Positions 35,862 through 46,013 of a stretch of DNA of 64,000 nucleotides are shown in pieces. The DNA comes from Pandoraea sp. ASV26 (lineage in GTDB: Bacteria; Pseudomonadota; Gammaproteobacteria; Burkholderiales; Burkholderiaceae). Position numbers and translations under genes: made by a program. The stretch lies in the NCBI RefSeq assembly GCF_016428915.1, contig NZ_JAELTP010000004.1, positions 55,312 to 119,311 on the forward strand. Direction: 5' to 3'. Under the pieces are notes generated by a model. The model saw nothing but the letters and a program-made list of their open reading frames with translations, did not search any database and was not told the DNA's origin. How positions within the stretch are numbered: the first letter of the stretch is position 1; each line of letters begins with the position of its first letter.

Positions 35862-37984
35862 TGAGCACCGCACAACGCACCCTGTTGGTCGAACTGCTGA
35901 CCGAAGAATTGCCGCCGAAGGCACTGGCGCGTCTGGGCGACGCGTTCGCCGACGGCATTGCCAACGGCCTGCGCACGCGCGGCCTCACCACCGACGCGAG
36001 CGTCGTCACGCCGTACGCCACGCCGCGCCGTCTGGCCGTCACGATTTCGAACGTGCTCGAGCGCGCCCCGGACGCCACCATTCGCGCCAAGGTGCTGCCC
36101 GTGTCCGTCGCACTCGACGCCAACGGCAACCCGACGCCGCCGCTCGCGAAGAAACTCGCCGCCATGGGCTTTGCCGACCTGCCGGTCGCCAGCCTCGAGC
36201 GCGCCATGGACGGCAAGGCCGAAGCCTTCTTCCATACGTACACCGCAGCGGGCGCCCAGCTCGCCGGCGCGCTGCAAGCCGCGCTCGACGAAACGCTCGG
36301 CAAGCTGCCGATCCCGAAGGTCATGAGCTACCAGCGCCCGGACGGCGAGACGGTGCAGTTCGTGCGTCCGGTGCATGGCCTCATCGCGCTGCACGGCGAC
36401 ACGCTCGTGCCGGCCACGGCCATCGGCCTCGCCTCGGGCAACAAGACGCTGGGCCATCGCTTCCTGTCGAAGGGCGAAGTCACCATCGCCAATGCCGACG
36501 CCTACGCCGCAACCCTTGAGACCGAAGGCCGCGTACTGGCCAGCTTCTCGGGCCGCCGCGACGCGATCCGCACGCAATTGCTCGCGGCCGCAGGCAACGA
36601 CCACGTGGTCATGCCCGACGCGCTGCTCGACGAAGTGACCGCGCTCGTCGAATGGCCCGCGATCTACGCCTGCCATTTCGAGAAGGAATTCCTGACGGTC
36701 CCGCAGGAATGTCTGATTCTCACGATGCAGACGAACCAGAAGTATTTCGCCCTGACCGACAAGCCGCTCGCCGAGGGCGGCCGTCTGACGAACCGCTTCC
36801 TGATCGTCTCCAATATCGAGACCGCCCGGCCCGAGCAGATCGTGACGGGGAACGAGCGTGTGGTGCGCCCGCGCCTCGCGGATGCGAAGTTCTTCTTCGA
36901 GCAGGACAAGAAGAAGCCGCTCGCCGATCGCGTGCCGCTGCTCGCGAACGTGGTCTATCACAACAAGCTGGGCTCGCAGTTCGAGCGCACGCAGCGTCTG
37001 GTGAAGCTCGCCGGTGCCATCGCGCAGGCGATCGGCATGGATGAGAAAGGCGTGGCGCTGGCCGAACGCGGCGCTCTGCTGGCCAAGGCCGATCTGCTGA
37101 CCGACATGGTCGGTGAATTCCCGGAACTGCAAGGCACGATGGGCACGTACTACGCGCGTCACGACGGCGAAGCCGACGAAGTCGCGCGTGCCTGCTCGGA
37201 GCACTATCAGCCGCGCTTCGCCGGCGACGCCCTGCCCGCCAGCCATACCGGCACCGTCGTGGCGCTGGCCGACAAGCTCGAGACGCTCGTCGGCATCTGG
37301 GGCATCGGCCTGCAACCGACGGGCGAGAAGGATCCGTTCGCGCTGCGCCGCCATGCGCTGGGTATCGTGCGCATGCTCATCGAGCGCCGCCTGCCGGTCA
37401 TGCTCTCCGACCTGCTGGACTTGACCTACAAGCAATTCACTTCGGGTGTCGCCGGTCCTGAGTATCTGAGCGACGTCTACCAGTTCGTGCTCGATCGCCT
37501 GCGCGGTTATCTGCGTGAGCGCGGCTACGGCGCCAACGAGATCGAAGCGGTGCTGGTCTCCCCGTCGATCTATCTGGATCTGAGCGATCTGATCGAGCGT
37601 CTGGACGCCGTGCGCGCCTTCTCGGCACTGCCGCAAGCCGCAGCGCTCGCCGCCGCGAACAAGCGTATCGGCAACATCCTCAAGAAGACTGCCCCGCCGC
37701 CCGATGGCGTGATCGTGCCGTCGCTGCTGATGGAACCGGCCGAGAAGTCGCTCGCCGCCGCGCTCGAGAAAGTCGCCCCGGTCGTGCAGCAGAAGTTCGA
37801 GGCACGCGAGTACGCGCAGGCACTCTCCGTGCTGGCCGAACTGCGCGATGCGGTCGACGCGTTCTTCAACGACGTGATGGTGATGGCCGACGACGAGGCA
37901 GTGCGCCACAATCGCCTCGCGTTGCTCTGGCACCTGCACGTGCAGATGAACCGCGTGGCCGATCTCTCGAAGCTCGCCGCCTGA
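35858..37984 (+). CDS. glyS: Glycine-tRNA ligase, beta subunit
   Basis: A protein of 708 residues. It starts [20 protein letters not shown], includes the tRNA-recognition and HD-like regions, and ends with a DALR anticodon-binding domain ([26 protein letters not shown]). It is needed with GlyQ to charge glycine tRNA. It overlaps glyQ by 4 bp and is 32 bp upstream of gmhB. Confidence 0.97.
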   Translation: MMSTAQRTLLVELLTEELPPKALARLGDAFADGIANGLRTRGLTTDASVVTPYATPRRLAVTISNVLERAPDATIRAKVLPVSVALDANGNPTPPLAKKLAAMGFADLPVASLERAMDGKAEAFFHTYTAAGAQLAGALQAALDETLGKLPIPKVMSYQRPDGETVQFVRPVHGLIALHGDTLVPATAIGLASGNKTLGHRFLSKGEVTIANADAYAATLETEGRVLASFSGRRDAIRTQLLAAAGNDHVVMPDALLDEVTALVEWPAIYACHFEKEFLTVPQECLILTMQTNQKYFALTDKPLAEGGRLTNRFLIVSNIETARPEQIVTGNERVVRPRLADAKFFFEQDKKKPLADRVPLLANVVYHNKLGSQFERTQRLVKLAGAIAQAIGMDEKGVALAERGALLAKADLLTDMVGEFPELQGTMGTYYARHDGEADEVARACSEHYQPRFAGDALPASHTGTVVALADKLETLVGIWGIGLQPTGEKDPFALRRHALGIVRMLIERRLPVMLSDLLDLTYKQFTSGVAGPEYLSDVYQFVLDRLRGYLRERGYGANEIEAVLVSPSIYLDLSDLIERLDAVRAFSALPQAAALAAANKRIGNILKKTAPPPDGVIVPSLLMEPAEKSLAAALEKVAPVVQQKFEAREYAQALSVLAELRDAVDAFFNDVMVMADDEAVRHNRLALLWHLHVQMNRVADLSKLAA

Positions 37985-38016
37985 TCGCGGCTTAATGTCC
38001 CGGAAGCCCGCCCGCC

Positions 38017-38610
38017 ATGGATTCGCGTAAAGACCGTACCCCCGGCCCCGCCGCCCGAAAACTCGTGATTCTCGACCGGGACGGCGTGATCAACGCCGAC
38101 TCGGACCAGTTCATCAAGTCGAAGGACGAGTGGGTACCGCTGCCCGGCAGTCTCGAGGCGATCGGCCGCCTGAATCAGGCCGGCTATCGCGTCGTGGTGG
38201 CGACGAACCAGTCGGGTGTGGGCCGCGGGCTGTTCGACATGGCCACCCTCGGCGCCATGCACGCGAAGATGTCGAAGCTGGCGGCGGCCGCTGGTGGACG
38301 AATCGACGCGGTATTCTTCTGTCCGCATACCGCGGCTGACGCTTGCGACTGCCGCAAGCCCAAGCCGGGCATGTTTCAGGAAATCGCACGCCGCTACGAA
38401 ACCGACCTGACCGGCGTGCCGGCCGTGGGCGACTCGTTGCGCGACTTGCAGGCTGCTGCCGCCGTTGGCGCCAAACCGCATCTCGTTCTCACCGGCAAGG
38501 GCAAGAAAACGCTCGCCGCGGGCGATCTGCCCGAAGGCACGTGTGTCCACGACAGCCTGCAAGCCTTCGTGAACGACCTGCTCGCCGAAGAGGACGCCAG
38601 GAGCGTGTGA
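38017..38610 (+). CDS. gmhB: D-glycero-beta-D-manno-heptose 1,7-bisphosphate 7-phosphatase
   Basis: A protein of 197 residues of the HAD superfamily. It has the nucleophile motif ILDRDGVINAD, the ATNQSGVGRG motif and the zinc-binding loop CPHTAADACDCRKPKPG (Cys-His-Cys-Cys), which is specific to GmhB. It removes the 7-phosphate on the way to ADP-heptose for the LPS inner core. It lies directly upstream of an acyltransferase, a common pairing in this order. Confidence 0.93.
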   Translation: MDSRKDRTPGPAARKLVILDRDGVINADSDQFIKSKDEWVPLPGSLEAIGRLNQAGYRVVVATNQSGVGRGLFDMATLGAMHAKMSKLAAAAGGRIDAVFFCPHTAADACDCRKPKPGMFQEIARRYETDLTGVPAVGDSLRDLQAAAAVGAKPHLVLTGKGKKTLAAGDLPEGTCVHDSLQAFVNDLLAEEDARSV

Positions 38611-38701
38611 GCGGCGCCTCGCACGCCGCATGACTCATGACGCGCGTCAGAAACGCGCAGGACAATCGCTCCGGCACCTCACCCCAGGCTCACAAGACCC
38701 G

Positions 38702-39517
38702 ATGCTGCAACTTCGTTCGATACTCTTCTTCATCTTCCTGATTGTCTGGACGATTCCGTACGCGATTGCGTGCATCCTGTCCTTCCCGTTCCTCTCGCGC
38801 GTCAAGCGTTACTGGTTCGCGGCCGGCTGGTGCAAGGTCGTGATTCGCGTGGGCGACGCGCTGTGCGGCATGCGTTATCGCGTGATCGGCTGGGAGAACC
38901 TGCCGGACCGTCCCGCCGTGCTTCTGTCGAAGCATCAGTCCGCCTGGGAGACGGTCGCACTGCCGGCGCTCATGCCGCGCCCGTTGTGCTTCGTGTTCAA
39001 GCGCGAACTGCTCTACGTGCCGTTCTTCGGCTGGGCGCTCGGTCTGCTCAGCATGATTCACATCAATCGCAGCAAGGGCACCGACGCGTTTCAGTCGGTC
39101 GTAGCGCAAGGCCGTGAGCGTCTGGCCGAGGGATCGTGGATCATCATGTTCCCGGAAGGCACGCGCACGAAGACCGGCTCGCGCAACAAGTACAAGTCGG
39201 GCGGTGCCCGGCTCGCGGTATCGACCGGTGCGCCCGTCGTGCCCATCGCGCACAATGCCGGACGTGTCTGGCCGCGCAACTCGTTCAAGAAATACCCCGG
39301 GGAAGTGATCGTATCGATCGGGCCGGTCATTGAAACGCAGGGCCGCACGGCCGAAGCCGTCAATGCCGAGGTGGCCGAATGGATCGAACGCGAGATGGTG
39401 CGCATCGACCCCAACGCCTATACGTCAAAGCCGTCGAAACCGAGGACGAGCGCTTCCCACTCGTCCGACCCGGACCAGGCCCCGGACGATAAGCCCGACG
39501 CCTCACCACGGAACTGA
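38702..39517 (+). CDS. 1-acyl-sn-glycerol-3-phosphate acyltransferase (PlsC-like)
   Basis: A protein of 271 residues with an N-terminal membrane span (SILFFIFLIVWTIPYAIACIL). The acyltransferase motif I is HQSAWE (glutamate in place of the usual aspartate), and motif III is FPEGTRTK. It esterifies lysophosphatidate to phosphatidate at the inner membrane. ATG 38702 is chosen because the sequence from there fits the family; upstream codons look non-coding. The C-terminal 30 residues are Ser/Asp/Pro-rich. Confidence 0.9.
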   Translation: MLQLRSILFFIFLIVWTIPYAIACILSFPFLSRVKRYWFAAGWCKVVIRVGDALCGMRYRVIGWENLPDRPAVLLSKHQSAWETVALPALMPRPLCFVFKRELLYVPFFGWALGLLSMIHINRSKGTDAFQSVVAQGRERLAEGSWIIMFPEGTRTKTGSRNKYKSGGARLAVSTGAPVVPIAHNAGRVWPRNSFKKYPGEVIVSIGPVIETQGRTAEAVNAEVAEWIEREMVRIDPNAYTSKPSKPRTSASHSSDPDQAPDDKPDASPRN

Positions 39518-39538
39518 CCCGCATTCCGAGACTGTCTC

Positions 39539-40489
39539 ATGTCGAAAGTCCAACCCGCTTCCCGCGACACCCGCTCCCGGCATGAGACGCCTGCTCCCCA
39601 GATGGAACTCGATTTGTTCGGCACCCCCGCCGCAGAAGCCAACGGCGTGACCACCGACGCGCCCGGGCCGTCCGCCGCACTGAGTCCGTCAGCGACCGAC
39701 ACGAACACGTTGCAGACGACGCCGTCGAACCCTTCTGGCAGCACCGGCCCGCGCCGCACGCCCGCCAGCGGCGAGCGCGTCATCATGCTCGACGGTCATG
39801 CGATCTACTACCGCTTCAAACGCTCCTCACGCCGCACCATCGGCTTCATGATCGACGAATCGGGGCTGGCCGTGACTGCCCCGCGCTGGGTCACGCTCGC
39901 CGATGTCGAAGCGGCCATCGTCGAGAAGAAGCGCTGGATCTTCAACAAGATCACCGAGTTTCGCGAACGCGCCGCGCGTCGCGTAATCCCGCGCGTGACC
40001 TGGGCCGACGGCGCCACGCTGCCCTACCTCGGCCACACGCTGACGATACGGCTTGGCGCACGCGCCGGCGCTGCGCAATACGACATCCATACCCACACGC
40101 TGTGGCTCGATCTGCCACCGCAGGCCGCGCCGGAGCAGATGCGCGACCGCGTGCAGGGGTGGTTGCAGCAGGAAGCCCGCAAGCTCTTCACAACGCGGCT
40201 GGAGGTCTACGGCGAGCGGCTGGGTGTGCGCCATACGGCGCTGGGGCTGTCATCGGCATCGACCCGCTGGGGCAGTTGCGGCGCCGACGGGCGCATTCGC
40301 CTGAACTGGCGGCTGATCCACTTCCCGCTCGGCGTGATCGATTACGTGGTGGCGCACGAACTGGCGCATCTGAAGGAAATGAACCACGGGCCTCGCTTCT
40401 GGCAGACCGTGGCGTCGATCTTTCCGGAATTCGAGGTCGCGCGCGACACGCTCAAGTCGCACGCACCGGAGTGGCTGCCGGAGTTCTGA
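39539..40489 (+). CDS. YgjP/SprT-like zinc metallohydrolase (DUF45)
   Basis: A protein of 316 residues. About 95 N-terminal residues are low-complexity. The core holds RWGSCGADGRIRLNWRLIHFP and the zinc motif HELAHLKEMNHGPRFW (HExxH plus a third histidine), as in YgjP. The biological substrate is not established for the family. It is 21 bp behind the acyltransferase gene. Confidence 0.9.
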   Translation: MSKVQPASRDTRSRHETPAPQMELDLFGTPAAEANGVTTDAPGPSAALSPSATDTNTLQTTPSNPSGSTGPRRTPASGERVIMLDGHAIYYRFKRSSRRTIGFMIDESGLAVTAPRWVTLADVEAAIVEKKRWIFNKITEFRERAARRVIPRVTWADGATLPYLGHTLTIRLGARAGAAQYDIHTHTLWLDLPPQAAPEQMRDRVQGWLQQEARKLFTTRLEVYGERLGVRHTALGLSSASTRWGSCGADGRIRLNWRLIHFPLGVIDYVVAHELAHLKEMNHGPRFWQTVASIFPEFEVARDTLKSHAPEWLPEF

Positions 40490-40599
40490 CCGGCGACCGT
40501 CTCTGATCGTCAGCATTTTTCAACGCGACATGAACGCGGCTCATTTTCATGGACGCGGGTACAATCGAGGTCTCGTTGTCCCCACACGTTAAAAACACC

Positions 40600-41001
40600 A
40601 TGCGAATGCTCCACACCATGCTGCGCGTCGGCGACTTGCAGCGCTCGATCGATTTCTACACGCGCGTGCTCGGCATGAAACTGCTGCGCCAGAGCGAGAA
40701 CCCCGAGTACAAGTACACGCTGGCCTTCGTCGGCTACGGCGCCGAGTCGGAGAACACCGTTCTCGAGCTGACCTATAACTGGGGCGTGGAAAAGTACGAA
40801 ATCGGCACCGCGTTCGGCCATCTGGCCATCGAGGTCGATGACGCGTATCAGGCCTGCGACACGATTCGCGCGGCCGGCGGCAAGATCAGCCGGGAAGCCG
40901 GTCCGGTCAAGGGCGGCACCACCGTCATTGCCTTCGTGGAAGATCCGGACGGCTACAAGATCGAACTGATCCAGAAGCACTCGTCCAAGGGCAGTCTGTA
41001 A
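40600..41001 (+). CDS. gloA: Lactoylglutathione lyase (glyoxalase I)
   Basis: A protein of 133 residues. Counting from ATG 40600 the metal ligands fall exactly at His5, Glu56, His74 and Glu122, the same positions as in the E. coli nickel enzyme. It isomerises the hemithioacetal of methylglyoxal and glutathione to S-lactoylglutathione. It is separated from the upstream hydrolase by 110 bp. Confidence 0.96.
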   Translation: MRMLHTMLRVGDLQRSIDFYTRVLGMKLLRQSENPEYKYTLAFVGYGAESENTVLELTYNWGVEKYEIGTAFGHLAIEVDDAYQACDTIRAAGGKISREAGPVKGGTTVIAFVEDPDGYKIELIQKHSSKGSL

Positions 41002-41109
41002 GGCCTGCGGGCCCCGGCGTCATGAGGTGATGGCCGCCCTGTTTGCGGCGGCCGTCTCAGTCTTGGCGCCATATCGCGCCGGTTTCATCGCGCAAACCGG
41101 CGCGACGCT

Positions 41110-41556
41110 TCAAAACTCCACCATCGCGAAGTCTTCCTTGCCCACGTCGCACAACGGGCAACGCCAGTCTTCCGGCACGTCTTCCCAGCGGGTTCCCGGC
41201 GCAATGCCGTCTTCCGGATAGCCCTGCGCCTCATCGTAGATCCAGCCGCAAATCACGCACACCCATTGCCGGGATGCAGCAAGCGCCGCATCGGACGATG
41301 CCTGTGCGACACCATCGCCCTGAGTCCCTTCCCCGCCTTGCCCCTTTTGCTTCGCACCGGGATCGAGCAACGTGAACACCAGGGGGGATTCCGTGCCCGA
41401 GGCGTCATGCGCCGGTCGGCTCAGATGCGATTGCAGCGCAGACAGCAACGCTTGCGCTTCGTCTCGGGTGAGATCGATCCAGTACGGATCGCCAGCCCCG
41501 TCGTTGAGTCGCGACGGGGAGAACTGGAGTTCGACGGCTGTGCCTTTCTTGTACAT
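41110..41556 (-). CDS. Rubredoxin-domain protein with N-terminal extension
   Basis: About 148 residues from the ATG at 41556; the frame is open to an ATG at 41700 (196 residues), so the start is uncertain. The C-terminal 52 residues are a complete rubredoxin, with [10 protein letters not shown] and CPLCDVGK supplying the four iron cysteines. The N-terminal part ([16 protein letters not shown] to LLSALQSHL) resembles a small beta-alpha regulator-like domain, and a Gly/Gln linker joins them. It probably passes electrons to an oxidoreductase. Four GTTACAC heptamers lie just upstream of ATG 41556, which favours the shorter form. Confidence 0.8.
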   Translation of the reverse strand: MYKKGTAVELQFSPSRLNDGAGDPYWIDLTRDEAQALLSALQSHLSRPAHDASGTESPLVFTLLDPGAKQKGQGGEGTQGDGVAQASSDAALAASRQWVCVICGWIYDEAQGYPEDGIAPGTRWEDVPEDWRCPLCDVGKEDFAMVEF

Positions 41557-41595
41557 ACGAGTGACTGGGATGAATGACGGCAGGGGCGGGGGTCG

Positions 41596-41627
41596 GTGTA
41601 ACTGTGTAACGGGTGTAACGGTGTAAC
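41596..41627. repeat. Four phased GTGTAAC heptamers (GTTACAC on the minus strand)
   Basis: Exact copies at 41596, 41604, 41613 and 41621, spaced 8-9 bp apart, about 40 bp upstream of the rubredoxin ATG. They may be an operator array or a short slippage repeat. Confidence 0.6.
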
Positions 41628-41814
41628 GGCCCGCGCGAAGCATTGTATCGGTGCGATCATGCGCAATAAACCCTCGAAACGGGGAGACATTGTGCCGCAT
41701 GAAGAAACAATGCCGGTCGGATTACCCATGTTGCCTGCACCAGATTGAAGCCAACGGCAACGGGATCGGGGACAATGGGCGGCACTGCAATGCGTCGCCA
41801 TCCTAACCAATTCC

Positions 41815-42705
41815 ATGAAAACCACGCCGCGTCCGATCGATGCCACCGCACTCGCCATCATGCTGGTCTTGTGCACCGTATGGGGCGGGCAGCAAGTTGC
41901 CGTCAAACTGGCGGTGCCCGTGGTCCCTGCCGTGCTGCAAGCGGGCGTGCGCTCCGTGATCGCGACGGTGCTCGTGGGCGCCTGGATGCTGTGGCGTCGT
42001 CAGAAGCTGGTGACGGGCGACGGCACCCTGCCCGCGGGCATTCTCGCCGGCGTGCTCTTTTCGCTGGAATTCCTCTGCATCTTCGTCGGCCTGACGCACA
42101 CGACGGCCTCGCGCATGGCCGTCTTCGTCTACTCGGCGCCATGCTTCACGGCCATCGGCCTGCACTGGATGGTGCCGAGCGAGCGCCTGCGGCCGATGCA
42201 ATGGCTCGGCATGGCCATGGCCTTCTGCGGCATCGTGGTGGCGTTCTCCGACGGTAGCGGCACGGACCTCGCGACCACGTGGCCTGGCGACCTGCTCGGC
42301 ATTCTCGCGGGACTGTTCTGGGGATTGACGACGGTGGTCGTGCGGGCGTCACGCCTGGCGAGCGCGCCGCCGTCGAAGACACTGCTTTATCAGCTCGCCG
42401 TCTCGGCGGTGCTGCTGTGCGCGCTGGCCCTGGCGACAGGGAACGTCCATATCGCCCCGATGACGACCACGACGTGGGTCAGTCTCGTCTACCAGTCCAT
42501 CGGGGTGGCTTTCGTGAGCTATCTGATCTGGTTCTGGATGCTCACGCACTACAGCGCCGCCCGCCTCGCATCGTTCTCGTTCCTGAGCCCGCTCTTCGGC
42601 GTGACGTTCGGCGTGCTGATTCTCGGCGAGTCGGTCGGCTGGCGCTTCGGCTGTGCCGTCGCCCTCGTTTTTGCCGGGATCAGCCTTGTGAACCGGCGCC
42701 GCTGA
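41815..42705 (+). CDS. EamA-family (DMT) exporter
   Basis: A protein of 296 residues with ten hydrophobic segments in two EamA repeats of five (about residues 10-140 and 155-290). It begins [20 protein letters not shown], a typical first helix. It probably exports an amino acid or metabolite; the substrate is unknown. Its last 26 bp overlap the end of the convergent rsmA gene. Confidence 0.9.
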   Translation: MKTTPRPIDATALAIMLVLCTVWGGQQVAVKLAVPVVPAVLQAGVRSVIATVLVGAWMLWRRQKLVTGDGTLPAGILAGVLFSLEFLCIFVGLTHTTASRMAVFVYSAPCFTAIGLHWMVPSERLRPMQWLGMAMAFCGIVVAFSDGSGTDLATTWPGDLLGILAGLFWGLTTVVVRASRLASAPPSKTLLYQLAVSAVLLCALALATGNVHIAPMTTTTWVSLVYQSIGVAFVSYLIWFWMLTHYSAARLASFSFLSPLFGVTFGVLILGESVGWRFGCAVALVFAGISLVNRRR

Positions 42706-43513
42706 TCGCGCGCGCGAGCCTCACGTATTCCTCGACCGGAACCTCTTCGGCGCGGCGGGTGAGGTCGAACCCGAGCGCGTCGAAGTCGACACGGTCGCGA
42801 TAGCTGTGCAGCGTGTTGCGCAGCATCTTGCGGCGCTGTGAGAACGCCTGCGCGACCACGGCTTCGAACACCTCCAGATCGACTTCCGGCAGATCGGCCA
42901 CTGCACGCGGAATCATCCGCACCACGGCCGAATCGACCTTCGGCGGCGGATTGAACGCGTCGGGCGGCACGTCGAGCACCTTGTCCATCCAGTAGCGATA
43001 CTGAAGCATGACGGAGAGCCGGCTGTAGTTGCTCGACCCGGCCGGCGCCACCATGCGCTCGACCACTTCGTTTTGCAGCATGAAGTGCTGATCGCGCACG
43101 AGCGTCGCGTAGCGCATCAGGTGAAAGAGCAGCGGGCTGGAGATGTTGTACGGCAGGTTGCCGACGATGCGTAGCGGCGCTTCATCGCGGCGATCTTCCG
43201 AGACAAGCGATCCGAAGTCGAAGTCGAGCGCATCGCCTGCATGCACGCTCACGCGCTCGCCGAACTTGCGCGCGAGACGGCCGACCAGATCGCGGTCGAG
43301 TTCGACGACATGCAGATGGGTGAGCCACTCGGTCAGCGGCGTCGTCAGCGCGCCCAGCCCCGGCCCGATCTCCACCATCAGATCGTCAGCACGCGGCGAA
43401 ATGGCGCTCACGATCGCGTCGATGACGCCCGTATCGACGAGAAAATTCTGACCAAAACGTTTACGCGCCACGTGGCCCTGTTGGACGCCCGTGCGCTTCG
43501 ATGCGCTACCCAT
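42680..43513 (-). CDS. rsmA: 16S rRNA (adenine1518/1519-N6)-dimethyltransferase
   Basis: A protein of 277 residues. The SAM site [10 protein letters not shown] and the catalytic NLPYNIS motif are intact, and [14 protein letters not shown] is the usual KsgA start. It dimethylates two adjacent adenines in helix 45 of 16S rRNA. It is the last gene of the lptD-surA-pdxA-rsmA operon, 10 bp behind pdxA. Confidence 0.97.
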   Translation of the reverse strand: MGSASKRTGVQQGHVARKRFGQNFLVDTGVIDAIVSAISPRADDLMVEIGPGLGALTTPLTEWLTHLHVVELDRDLVGRLARKFGERVSVHAGDALDFDFGSLVSEDRRDEAPLRIVGNLPYNISSPLLFHLMRYATLVRDQHFMLQNEVVERMVAPAGSSNYSRLSVMLQYRYWMDKVLDVPPDAFNPPPKVDSAVVRMIPRAVADLPEVDLEVFEAVVAQAFSQRRKMLRNTLHSYRDRVDFDALGFDLTRRAEEVPVEEYVRLARAISGAGSQG

Positions 43514-43523
43514 GTGAAATTCC

Positions 43524-44603
43524 TTATGAACGCGGTTGTGCAGCGTCCGGACCGGCGGTCGTGCCAGCCGTCAATTGTGCGTGTGTTGCGGCGTTGGCCG
43601 CCATGATGGCCGCCGTGCGCAAGGCTTCGAGCAGGCTGCCGCTCTCGGCTTGTCCCGTGCCCGCGAGATCGAGCGCCGTGCCGTGATCGACCGACGTGCG
43701 AATGATCGGCAGGCCGAGCGTGATATTCACCCCTGCGCCGAAGCTCGCGTACTTGAGCACCGGCAGCCCCTGATCGTGGTACATCGCGAGGACGGCATCG
43801 GCCCCTTCGAGATGGCGCGGCTGGAACAGGGTGTCGGCAGGATACGGACCACGGGCGTCGATGCCTGCGGCACGCGCATCGTCGAGCGCAGGCGTAATGA
43901 CGTCGATCTCTTCCCGGCCGAGATAGCCCGACTCCCCCGCATGCGGGTTGAGCCCGGTCACGAGAATGCGCGGACGCGTCACGCCGAAATGCCGCATCAG
44001 ATCCTGATTCAGGATCACGAGCGTTTGCAGCAGATCGTCGCGGCGAATCGCGCCGGAAACCTGCGCGAGCGGCAGATGTGTGGTTGCCAGCGCCACGCGC
44101 AATCCGCCTCCCGCGAGCATCATCACGACGCGCGGCGTGCCGGTGCGCTCGGCGAGATACTCGGTGTGGCCGGTAAAGGCCACGCCGCAGTCGTTGATCG
44201 TGCTCTTTTGCAGCGGCGCGGTGACGATGGCGTCGTAAGTGCCCGCCAACGCGCCGTCGATAGCGTCGTCGAGCAACGCCAGCACGTAACGGCCGTTGGC
44301 GGCGTCGAGCCGGCCAGCCTGCGCCGGTACGGCGAGCGGATGGTGCACGACGCGCACGCGATCGCTCGCCAGCAGCGCCTGCCATGCGTCGCCCAGCCCC
44401 ACGGCCTGCGCGCGTGCCGCGAGCAACGAGGCATCGCCGAGCACAGCGAACTGGCACCGGGAGAGAGAGGCGTCGACGGCGGTGTTGATCGTCCCTTGCA
44501 CGGTGGACAGGCACGTCACGAGCGCCTGCACCGTCAACTCCGGCCCGACGCCCGCCGGTTCACCCGTGGTGATGGCGAGAACGAAGGACCGGTCGGGAGT
44601 CAT
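43524..44603 (-). CDS. pdxA: 4-hydroxythreonine-4-phosphate dehydrogenase
   Basis: A protein of 359 residues. It starts [15 protein letters not shown], and metal-site histidines occur in [10 protein letters not shown] and in [13 protein letters not shown]. It oxidises 4-phosphohydroxy-threonine in vitamin B6 synthesis. A short insertion follows the first helix (around [12 protein letters not shown]), and the C-terminal tail is Thr/Ala/Gly-rich. It lies 42 bp behind surA. Confidence 0.95.
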   Translation of the reverse strand: MTPDRSFVLAITTGEPAGVGPELTVQALVTCLSTVQGTINTAVDASLSRCQFAVLGDASLLAARAQAVGLGDAWQALLASDRVRVVHHPLAVPAQAGRLDAANGRYVLALLDDAIDGALAGTYDAIVTAPLQKSTINDCGVAFTGHTEYLAERTGTPRVVMMLAGGGLRVALATTHLPLAQVSGAIRRDDLLQTLVILNQDLMRHFGVTRPRILVTGLNPHAGESGYLGREEIDVITPALDDARAAGIDARGPYPADTLFQPRHLEGADAVLAMYHDQGLPVLKYASFGAGVNITLGLPIIRTSVDHGTALDLAGTGQAESGSLLEALRTAAIMAANAATHAQLTAGTTAGPDAAQPRS

Positions 44604-44645
44604 GCCTGAAAAGGGAGGGTAGTGGCGAAACGTCTCACGCGGCGC

Positions 44646-46013
44646 TTACTGCTGCGCACTGCTCAGACGATAGTCGACGTAAGCGCTGTCGCGCAGTTGC
44701 TGCAACCAGTCGCGGTACTGCTGATCGGCCTTGCGGCCACGCAGTTCCTGCATCGCGAGATTGCGCTCCTGATCGCCGGAGACTTGCGACTCGCGGTGAC
44801 CCAATACCTGAATCAGGTGATAGCCGTACTCCGAGCGCACCGGATCGCTGATCTGGCCGTCCTTGAGTTCGGACATGGCACGCTCGAACGCCGGCACCGT
44901 CTCGCCGGGCGAAATCCAGCCCAGATCGCCGCCTTGCGACGCCGAGCCGTCCACCGAGACCCGACGCGCGAAGTCGGCGAAATCGCCCTTGCCCGCTTCG
45001 ATCTGTGCCTTGATGTCGAGCAGCTTCTGACGTGCCTGCGCTTCCGACACGCCATCGCCCACCCGGATCAGGATGTGACGCGCATGGATTTGCGGCACCG
45101 TCATGCCCTGATCGCCGCCCTGCTTGCGGGTCTCGACCAGTTTGACGACGTGGAAACCGTTGTTGCTGCGAAGCACCTGCGGCACAAGCGTGCCCGGTTG
45201 CAGCTTCTGAACCTGATTCAGGTACAGATCGGGAATACGTTCGGGAATGCGAAAGCCCATGTCGCCGCCGTCGGCGGCATCCGAGGCATCCGAATACTGT
45301 TTCGCCAGCGCTGCGAAGTCACCCCCGGCTTTCGCCTTGTCCAGGGCTTCATTGGCCTTCTGCTGCGCGGCTTTGACCTGATCGGGCGTCGCGCCGTCAG
45401 GCAGTTTGACGATGATTTCGCTCAGGCGGTATTCGGTCTCGGACGGCGTTGCCGTAGCGCCGCGCTGCGCGGCGAGGAACGTGTTGATTTCCGAATCGCT
45501 GACTTGCACCTGGCTGTCGACTTCGCGATCGCGCAGACGCGCCAGAATGATCTGTTCGCGCACTTCCTTGCGGAACGCGTCCCAAGGCACGCCGGCCTGC
45601 GACAGACGTGCCTTGTACTGATCGACACTCAGACGGTTATCGGCGGCAATGCGCTGCAATGCCTGCTCGACGTCGGCGTCTTTCACGACGATGCCGTCTT
45701 CCTTCGCCCGCTGGAGCTGCACCTGCGTGACGATCATCTGCTCGAGCACCTGACGTTGCAGCATGTCGGCGTCCGGAATCGGGCGCTTGGCGAGCGTGAG
45801 CTGGTGCTTGGCCTCGTCGATACGCGCGTCCAGTTCCTTGCGCGTGATCACGCTGTCGTTGACGATCGCAACGATGGAATCGACCGCGCGCGTGGACGAC
45901 GCGGGCGCCCCGGCGACTCTGGCACTCACCGGCGCCGGCTGCGCCACCGCCACGCCGGCGGCAAGACACAGGCTCGCCAGCAGCGAGGCACGCTTCACAA
46001 ACATGTCATTCAT
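44646..46013 (-). CDS. surA: Periplasmic chaperone and peptidyl-prolyl isomerase SurA
   Basis: A protein of 455 residues with a signal peptide (VKRASLLASLCLAAGVAVAQ). It has an N-terminal chaperone domain, two parvulin repeats (around PSETEYRLSEIIVKLPD and VPQIHARHILIRVGD) and a C-terminal helix. It escorts outer-membrane proteins to the BAM complex. Its start overlaps the end of lptD by 8 bp. Confidence 0.95.
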   Translation of the reverse strand: MNDMFVKRASLLASLCLAAGVAVAQPAPVSARVAGAPASSTRAVDSIVAIVNDSVITRKELDARIDEAKHQLTLAKRPIPDADMLQRQVLEQMIVTQVQLQRAKEDGIVVKDADVEQALQRIAADNRLSVDQYKARLSQAGVPWDAFRKEVREQIILARLRDREVDSQVQVSDSEINTFLAAQRGATATPSETEYRLSEIIVKLPDGATPDQVKAAQQKANEALDKAKAGGDFAALAKQYSDASDAADGGDMGFRIPERIPDLYLNQVQKLQPGTLVPQVLRSNNGFHVVKLVETRKQGGDQGMTVPQIHARHILIRVGDGVSEAQARQKLLDIKAQIEAGKGDFADFARRVSVDGSASQGGDLGWISPGETVPAFERAMSELKDGQISDPVRSEYGYHLIQVLGHRESQVSGDQERNLAMQELRGRKADQQYRDWLQQLRDSAYVDYRLSSAQQ

